Origin: Bacteroidales bacterium UBA3824
Lineage (GTDB): Bacteria; Bacteroidota; Bacteroidia; Bacteroidales; UBA3824
Assembly (NCBI GenBank): GCA_002393195.1
Contig: DGIK01000033.1
Coordinates: 1 to 10,154, forward strand
Reading direction: 5' to 3'
Length of the DNA stretch: 10,154 bases
Positions within the stretch are counted from its first letter, which is position 1, and the number at the start of each line of letters is the position of its first letter. Positions 5,443 through 10,154 of the stretch are shown piece after piece. Below the pieces are notes generated by a model. The model was not told where the DNA came from. It ran no database searches and saw only the letters and a program-made list of their open reading frames with translations. Made by a program: the position numbers and the translations under genes.

Positions 5443-6839
5443 ATCAATAATTGTGTTGGTTTAAAAAGGTTATCATCAAAAGTTACCTCAGCACCATTGC
5501 GAGGTGACATATTAATTTTGTCTTCTTTATATAATCCAACAGGATTCTGAATTATATATAAGGTTTTGTCTGTGCTGTTTAACATCAGACGGTAAACGTA
5601 ATAACTTTTACGCAAAGTCTCCGCAGCATCCCATTCATTTGGTGTTAAATGGAATCCCAACCAATTAATTTTCTTTTTACTAATGGTTGTCTTTACTTCA
5701 ATGTAACGTTTAGTTGGACTATTTCCGTCGATGCTTTGTATATCATAGCCGACCGCAAAAGATGTAGGAATTTTTTGAATTAAATGCAGCAAATCCTCAC
5801 GACCTAAGTTTGTAACTCGCATTTTTTCGTGTCCTAAAACCAATGTTTCTCCCAAATCACCGATTCCCTTTTTATTTGATTCGTCATTTAAGAGTTCTTT
5901 GATTTTATTATCAATTAGATTATCATCGTTTGTACCCTTTTCTGTTTCAACAGTTGAAATAAAAGATAACAAATCCGTTTTGAACAAATCTTCATTCAAA
6001 TCAGCATTAACATATTCAAACCACAAATTTTCAACAAGACCTAAATCTTTAATTGAAAATTGTGCGTCATAGAACTTATCATACTCGTGAAAATAAGTTT
6101 TATCGTTAATGAAAGTCAATATCGAACTTTCTTCGTTTTTGTTCAAATAGTAATAGCCGTGGCGTTCTACCAAAAGATTTGCTAATACCATATAGTCAAG
6201 TATATCACCTGCGTATCTTACATAATCACCATCAGATATGTAAGATTCTTTTTCTTTCCTGTTTTTCAAAATTAAGTCAATGACTTCTTTTGCATCTCGA
6301 TTATCGCGCGTTACCCTTAAATCATTAAAGATGCAATTTGCTGTTTCGGCTTTTGATATACCTAAATTCTTGCCGATATAATTATTCGCAGAGTGCAAAA
6401 CCTCCAAAATATATTTTGCCGGTTTAAACTTCACTCCATAAGATATTAATTCGGCAATTGAATCCGATTTAATATGACCACCGGGATATTGAAATTTAAA
6501 CAAAAAATATTTGAAAAACTGCACTAAATCACTTGTGTCTGCCAAAATACTTGACAAATTACCTGTTTTTGTAATACCTGTTTTTTTGTCTTCAATATAT
6601 AAACCAAACAATGCTGCAATTTCAGTTCTCCAATTGTGTATCGTTTTTTCAGCCTTGTCTATGTTGCCAGGAAACAATTTAATGGCTTCGAACAAATACT
6701 GATTATATTTACTACTTTCCATAGGCTTTAACTGAGTGCAAGCATTTGCTACACGCAGCAATACATTTTCAACATCATCCTTAAACCGTGGTCTAACGTG
6801 ATGTAATCTTAAAAAATATTTAGTTGGTATCTGATACAT
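5424..6839 (-). CDS. Putative Type II restriction endonuclease, DUF3883 / PD-(D/E)XK C-terminus
   Basis: A 471-residue protein lying between two cytosine methyltransferases. The C-terminal 150 residues match DUF3883 (NO VEIN C-terminal domain), a PD-(D/E)XK-like nuclease module: GDLGE (327-331), D366 in VGYDI, E381 and K383 in YIEVKT, then NEWDAA (401-406) and YYVYRL (413-418). E331, D366, E381 and K383 fit the nuclease active site. The first 300 residues are helical-looking, include conserved-looking HNWRTEIAALFGL (68-80), and are likely to read the DNA site; I recognise no named domain there. It starts 3 bp after the upstream methyltransferase stop. That DUF3883 proteins beside methyltransferases act as restriction enzymes is an inference from family and context. 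No helicase or ATPase motif is seen, so ATP-dependent Type I, III or McrBC-like action is unlikely. Confidence 0.85.
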   Translation of the reverse strand: MYQIPTKYFLRLHHVRPRFKDDVENVLLRVANACTQLKPMESSKYNQYLFEAIKLFPGNIDKAEKTIHNWRTEIAALFGLYIEDKKTGITKTGNLSSILADTSDLVQFFKYFLFKFQYPGGHIKSDSIAELISYGVKFKPAKYILEVLHSANNYIGKNLGISKAETANCIFNDLRVTRDNRDAKEVIDLILKNRKEKESYISDGDYVRYAGDILDYMVLANLLVERHGYYYLNKNEESSILTFINDKTYFHEYDKFYDAQFSIKDLGLVENLWFEYVNADLNEDLFKTDLLSFISTVETEKGTNDDNLIDNKIKELLNDESNKKGIGDLGETLVLGHEKMRVTNLGREDLLHLIQKIPTSFAVGYDIQSIDGNSPTKRYIEVKTTISKKKINWLGFHLTPNEWDAAETLRKSYYVYRLMLNSTDKTLYIIQNPVGLYKEDKINMSPRNGAEVTFDDNLFKPTQLLIWKKSE

Positions 6840-6842
6840 AGT

Positions 6843-7865
6843 TTACAAATATTTTAAGAGTTTGACTGCAATTGCTTGTGCCAATAACGGCGGAACAGCA
6901 TTTCCGACTTGCTTGTATTGGCTTGTCTTTGTTCCCAAAAAAATAAACTCATCAGGAAATGACTGAATCCTCGCGGATTCCCTCACCGTTGGAATCCTGT
7001 TGAATTTATAGTGAAAATGATGACGGTGTCCTGTATCTATCGTAAAACTTGGTTTCTGGCTATTAAGCCTTGTCCAAGCGATATGTACACGGCGTGTATT
7101 TTGCAGTTCTTTGGGTAAATCCTTGTAATTTCCACCGTCAGGAACCATAGAAATAATTTCCACAGTTTTTGCATTGTGCTCGGTTACCTGATGGTTGTAA
7201 AGTTTATGACAACCTGAACGAATAAGTTTTTGATAGTCGCTCAATGGCTTAGTCGGATACTCGTCACCATCTTCAACTGAATTTTCAGGCAAATCAGATA
7301 ATGCCTCGAATGATGTAGTATATTTTTCAACCATTTTTTCAGGAAATTCAAATTTACCTTTTTGAAGTCCTACAAAAATTGCTCTTCGTCTATTCTGCGG
7401 TGTACCATAATCACTTGCCATCAACACTTTATATTGCACAGAATAACCCAAATCTGAGAAATCCTTTATTATTGAATCTTTTACAATGCCATTTCCTATT
7501 GAAAGGATGTTCGGCACATTTTCTAATACAAATGCCTTAGGTTTATAATACGCAACAAACTTCACAAAATTTTTGTATAGTTTGTTCCTGTCGTCATCAA
7601 TAACACGTTTACCCGCAATCGAAAACCCTTGGCACGGTGGTCCACCAATGATTATATCAATGGTCTGTCCATGTAATTCATTATCAATATCTTCGGGGGT
7701 TATTTTGGAAAGGTCTCTGCAAATTCCTTTGGAGTTTTTATGGTTAAAATTGAATGTTTTGACAGCGTCTTGCCACGAATCAATACCCATAATGACATTA
7801 ACCCCCGCCTTTTCAAAGCCGAGGGACAAGCCACCACATCCGCAAAACAAGTCTAATGCATTCAT
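6843..7865 (-). CDS. DNA (cytosine-5-)-methyltransferase, first of the pair
   Basis: A 340-residue C5-cytosine methyltransferase that leads the minus-strand operon. Its order of motifs is canonical: DLFCGCGG (5-12), GGPPCQGFS with catalytic C78, ENV (115-117), QNRRR (157-161), RESARIQSFPDEF (295-307) and GNAVPP (321-326). The variable target-recognition region is about 170-290 and contains YNHQVTEH and MVPDGGNYKDLP, not shared with the second methyltransferase. Motif I starts almost at the N-terminus, so the ATG at 7865 is the only sensible start. Being promoter-proximal to the endonuclease gene, it would be made first, which would help protect the host genome when the operon enters a new cell. 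No separate controller (C) protein gene is present. Confidence 0.95.
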   Translation of the reverse strand: MNALDLFCGCGGLSLGFEKAGVNVIMGIDSWQDAVKTFNFNHKNSKGICRDLSKITPEDIDNELHGQTIDIIIGGPPCQGFSIAGKRVIDDDRNKLYKNFVKFVAYYKPKAFVLENVPNILSIGNGIVKDSIIKDFSDLGYSVQYKVLMASDYGTPQNRRRAIFVGLQKGKFEFPEKMVEKYTTSFEALSDLPENSVEDGDEYPTKPLSDYQKLIRSGCHKLYNHQVTEHNAKTVEIISMVPDGGNYKDLPKELQNTRRVHIAWTRLNSQKPSFTIDTGHRHHFHYKFNRIPTVRESARIQSFPDEFIFLGTKTSQYKQVGNAVPPLLAQAIAVKLLKYL

Positions 7866-7892
7866 TGTTTCTTATCTCATTTTTTTTCAGCG

Positions 7893-7926
7893 CAAAGATA
7901 AGTTTTTTTTTTGAATGGTATGCAAG
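7893..7926 (-). promoter_or_regulatory. Probable promoter of the restriction-modification operon
   Basis: On the minus strand TATCTTTG (7900-7893) matches the Bacteroidota -7 consensus exactly. Upstream, CTTG (7926-7923) matches the -33 TTTG at three of four bases with a spacer of 22 bp, slightly long. Transcription from near 7886 would leave a leader of about 20 nt before the ATG at 7865. Confidence 0.5.
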
Positions 7927-8192
7927 AAAGCGAAAAAAAAATTTTATAATTTTGAACCAACAAAAAAAGCACCTTCTTTAACACTAATTAACAAAAAATC
8001 TTGTAACATTTTTGCACTTCGGTTGTCATAATGGTACAAAAAAACAAAAGTGTAAAATAATTTTACGGCTACTGTAAAATTATTTTACACTTTTACAACA
8101 ATCGAAAAGCGATAACAACCTACAAACCAACTATTTAACAACAATGGCACAATGAATGTATTACACATTAGCAAACAAAAAACATATAAAAA
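7927..8192. other. Divergent intergenic region between the R-M operon and the ybjQ operon
   Basis: No gene is apparent here; with the R-M promoter segment the gap totals 327 bp. A weak plus-strand -7 candidate, CATTTTTG (8007-8014, one mismatch from TAnnTTTG), is followed by GCAC as in the promoter at 305, but no -33 partner is visible at the right distance. If real, it gives a 170-nt leader containing the hairpin at 8046-8094. The rest is AT-rich and featureless to my reading. Confidence 0.4.
8046..8094. promoter_or_regulatory. Pair of palindromes forming a perfect 21-bp hairpin
   Basis: Bases 8046-8066 are the exact reverse complement of 8074-8094, with a 7-nt loop GGCTACT. Each arm is itself a palindrome around a central base: GTAAAATAATTTTAC (8052-8066) and GTAAAATTATTTTAC (8074-8088, extended to 17 bp at 8073-8089). 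Their centres lie 22 bp apart, about two helical turns. This suits two operator sites for a dimeric repressor upstream of the ybjQ-ABC operon. As RNA it would be a long hairpin ending in a short UUUU, so a terminator or attenuator is the alternative. Symmetry is seen directly; the role is inferred. Confidence 0.6.
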
Positions 8193-8504
8193 ATGAAACT
8201 CATAAGCATTGAAACACTTCCGGGACAGAATTACGATGTGCTCGGATTGGTAAAAGGAAACATCGTGCAGTCCAAACACATTGGACGCGACATTTTGGCG
8301 GCGTTTAAGACGCTTGTCGGCGGCGAAATCAAGGGTTACACCGATATGCTCTCGGAGGCTCGCGAAAAGGCTACACAGCGTATGGTGGCTGAGGCTGAGG
8401 CACTTGGCGCAGACGCAATCATCGGCATTAGGTACTCGACGTCGGCAGTAATGGAAGGCGCAGCCGAAATCATCGCCTTCGGAACCGCTGTCAAAATGCA
8501 TTAA
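8193..8504 (+). CDS. YbjQ / UPF0145 family protein
   Basis: A 103-residue protein spanning the whole length of the YbjQ family (UPF0145, labelled 'putative heavy-metal-binding domain' in some databases). Typical family features are GLVKGNIVQSKHIGRDI near 18-34, GGEIKGYTDMLSEAREKA (43-60), and the segment EALGADAIIGIRY (68-80). Structures of relatives form pentameric rings; the molecular function is unsettled. It is soluble, with no signal peptide. It is followed after 3 bp by an ABC ATPase gene, so the three genes probably share a transcript and YbjQ may serve the transporter. Codon use is GC-richer than the restriction operon to its left. Confidence 0.9.
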   Translation: MKLISIETLPGQNYDVLGLVKGNIVQSKHIGRDILAAFKTLVGGEIKGYTDMLSEAREKATQRMVAEAEALGADAIIGIRYSTSAVMEGAAEIIAFGTAVKMH

Positions 8505-8507
8505 AAA

Positions 8508-9227
8508 ATGATACATCTCGAAAACATCAACAAAACTTATTACGGGGCGCAGCCGCTGCACGTATTGAAGGGCATCAGCCTCGACATCAATGAGGGCGAG
8601 TTTGTCTCGATTATGGGTGCGTCGGGTTCGGGCAAATCGACTTTGCTCAATATCTTGGGCATTCTTGATAATTATGACTCAGGACTTTACACACTCGCAG
8701 GCGTGCCAATCAAAGACCTTTCCGAATCCAAGGCGGCGGTCTATCGCAACAAGATGATTGGATTTATCTTTCAGTCGTTCAATCTGATAGGCTTTAAGAC
8801 CGCTGTGGAAAACGTGGAACTCCCGCTCTATTATCAGGGCGTCAGCAAGCGCAAACGCCACAATCTCGCAATGGAATACCTTGACAGATTGGGACTTAAA
8901 GATTGGTGGCATCATTATCCAAACGAACTTTCGGGCGGTCAGAGGCAGCGCGTCGCCATTGCCCGCGCACTCATCACGCAGCCGCAGATAATCCTCGCTG
9001 ACGAGCCTACGGGCGCATTGGACAGCAAGACGTCTGTGGAGGTAATGCAACTCCTGAAATCCCTCAACGCCGACGAGCATATCACAATTGTGGTTGTAAC
9101 TCACGAGAGCGGCGTAGCCAACGAAACCAACAAAATTATTCACATCAAGGACGGCATCATTGGCAACATCGAGGAAAATCTCGACCACAATTCATCGCCG
9201 TTCGGCATTAATGGTATGATGAAATGA
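8508..9227 (+). CDS. ABC transporter ATP-binding protein, MacB/LolD type
   Basis: A 239-residue ATPase subunit of the MacB/LolD/FtsE branch. Motifs are all canonical: Walker A GASGSGKST (37-45), Q-loop Q89 in IFQSFNLI, signature LSGGQ (141-145) with RQRVAIARAL following, Walker B IILADE (161-166) with PTGALD, and H199 in the H-loop. The branch powers mechanotransmission exporters or lipoprotein release, moving substrate in or from the periplasm without the membrane domain forming a classical channel. Its stop overlaps the permease start (ATGA at 9224-9227), so the pair is co-translated. The C-terminal 20 residues (DHNSSPFGINGMMK at the end) form an extra tail. It begins only 3 bp after ybjQ with no room for its own ribosome site outside that gene. 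Confidence 0.95.
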   Translation: MIHLENINKTYYGAQPLHVLKGISLDINEGEFVSIMGASGSGKSTLLNILGILDNYDSGLYTLAGVPIKDLSESKAAVYRNKMIGFIFQSFNLIGFKTAVENVELPLYYQGVSKRKRHNLAMEYLDRLGLKDWWHHYPNELSGGQRQRVAIARALITQPQIILADEPTGALDSKTSVEVMQLLKSLNADEHITIVVVTHESGVANETNKIIHIKDGIIGNIEENLDHNSSPFGINGMMK

Positions 9228-10154
9228 ACGATATTTTGTCAGAAATTTGGGCGACGGCTCGCAACAACAAACTCCGCACGATTCTCACGGGTTTTGCGGT
9301 GGCGTGGGGCATTTTTATGCTCATCACGCTCCTCGGCGCAGGCAACGGTCTCATCAACGGCATCACGCAACAGACAGAGGGTCGTTTCAACAACACTATG
9401 GTTGTCTATGGCGGTACAACGTCGCAACCTTACAATGGATTGAAGGAAGGTCGTTATATTCGCCTGAAAAACAGCGATATAGCCATTACAGGCAGCGAGT
9501 TTTCAGGCATTGTCGATGAAGTTGGCGCGATGCTCTATACAAGCAACCTGACCATCTCAAACGGTCAGCATTACCTGACGACTTGGATTGCGGGCGTTGG
9601 TCCTAACCACAACAAAATCAACAAGGTGGAGATGCTTGTAGGGCGTTTCATCAACAAAATTGACATTGACGAACACCGCAAAGTCCTCATCCTCAGCAAC
9701 AAACAGGCTCAGGAACTCAATCCCGACGGCGATTACAAGTCGTTGCTCGGCAAGTGGGTGAAAGTCAATGCGTTTGCATTCCGTGTTGTTGGCATTTTCA
9801 AGGATGACGAAAACGGACGCGCCGACGCTTTTTCGGCATATTCCACGATTCAGACGATTTTTGGACGTGGCGACGACGCCGGACGCATCGAGTTTACATT
9901 CCACGGACTCCCCGACGAGGAGAGCAACGAGGCTTTTGAAAACATCTACCGCGCCCGCATCAACGCCAACCACCAAGCCGCCCCCGATGACAGGAGCGCG
10001 ATTTGGCTTTGGAACCGTTTCACCGACAATCTTCAAATGCAATCCGGCATGGACATCATCAGGACTTTCCTTTGGATTGTGGGGTTGTTTACATTGTTGA
10101 GCGGCATTGTCGGAGTTGGCAACATTATGCTCATCACCGTCAAGGAGCGCACCC
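9224..10154 (+). CDS. MacB-type ABC transporter permease, N-terminal part (partial)
   Basis: The frame from the ATG at 9224 is open to the window end, giving 310 residues of a gene that continues beyond it. It starts MNDILSEIWATARNNKLRTILTGFAVAWG, the standard opening of MacB-like permeases, with TM1 at about 20-42. A long periplasmic domain (MacB_PCD type) covers about 45-275, with recognisable phrases VVGIFKDDE and EFTFHGLPDEE. TM2 begins near 285 (FLWIVGLFTLLSGIVGVGN) and the window stops in ITVKERT, where the conserved MacB cytoplasmic loop (usually reading TREIGIRKA) starts. A complete member has two more TM helices and about 400 residues. Together with the preceding ATPase it forms one exporter; substrate unknown. 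A second permease gene often follows in Bacteroidota but cannot be seen. Confidence 0.92.
   Translation, partial: MNDILSEIWATARNNKLRTILTGFAVAWGIFMLITLLGAGNGLINGITQQTEGRFNNTMVVYGGTTSQPYNGLKEGRYIRLKNSDIAITGSEFSGIVDEVGAMLYTSNLTISNGQHYLTTWIAGVGPNHNKINKVEMLVGRFINKIDIDEHRKVLILSNKQAQELNPDGDYKSLLGKWVKVNAFAFRVVGIFKDDENGRADAFSAYSTIQTIFGRGDDAGRIEFTFHGLPDEESNEAFENIYRARINANHQAAPDDRSAIWLWNRFTDNLQMQSGMDIIRTFLWIVGLFTLLSGIVGVGNIMLITVKERT

Noticed and set aside
3574..7865. The minus-strand operon as a DISARM, BREX, Dnd or McrBC locus
   Set aside because: No helicase, PglZ, phospholipase-D, sulfur-modification or McrB-type GTPase gene is present; the content fits a Type II-like restriction-modification set.
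8085..8561. Minus-strand ORF (158 codons) opposite ybjQ and the hairpin region
   Set aside because: It is antisense to a solid family member and its composition is Cys/Phe/His-rich with no domain; it also runs through the palindromes.
9557..10042. Minus-strand ORF (161 codons) opposite the MacB-type permease
   Set aside because: The plus-strand frame gives a full MacB-like N-terminus, and the minus frame shows only shadow-like sequence.

Overview
The window looks like a chromosomal segment of a Bacteroidales/Bacteroidota bacterium. Two sites match the Bacteroidota promoter pattern TTTG-N19/20-TAnnTTTG exactly. Start codons mostly lack a Shine-Dalgarno sequence, and the gene families (PD-(D/E)XK/AAA-type protein, YtrA-type ABC operon, TraB/GumN lipoprotein-like protein, YbjQ, MacB-type ABC transporter) fit that phylum. 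The species cannot be read from the sequence.

Layout. (1) 1-230 is the 3' end of a PD-(D/E)XK nuclease-like protein, followed by an AT-rich terminator. (2) 281-2235 is a self-regulated three-gene operon: promoter, inverted-repeat operator, ABC ATPase, membrane permease and a YtrA-type GntR repressor. The genes overlap at ATGA junctions. (3) 2236-2484 is a repeat-dense intergenic stretch: a 21-bp inverted repeat encloses a perfect 28-bp palindrome and another hairpin. (4) 2485-3402 is a secreted TraB/GumN-family protein, closed by a strong terminator at 3506-3540. (5) 3574-7865, all on the minus strand and clearly more AT-rich than its flanks, is a five-gene operon: cytosine-5 DNA methyltransferase, DUF3883/PD-(D/E)XK restriction endonuclease, a second cytosine-5 methyltransferase, a small beta-rich protein of unknown function, and a coiled-coil/two-TM protein with a Ser-Ser-Asn-Ala-Asn repeat tail. 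(6) 7866-8192 is the divergent intergenic region, with a likely promoter for the minus operon and a striking pair of palindromes that also form a 21-bp perfect hairpin. (7) 8193-10154 is YbjQ, a MacB/LolD-type ABC ATPase and the start of its MacB-type permease, cut by the window end.

How they work together. The central operon is best read as a Type II-like restriction-modification system. Two methyltransferases may each protect one strand of an asymmetric site, and the DUF3883 protein may cut unmodified DNA. The two trailing small genes are translationally packed onto the system and are the least understood part; they are the best candidates for a new accessory or backup function. The flanking ABC operons are ordinary housekeeping or stress-export loci.
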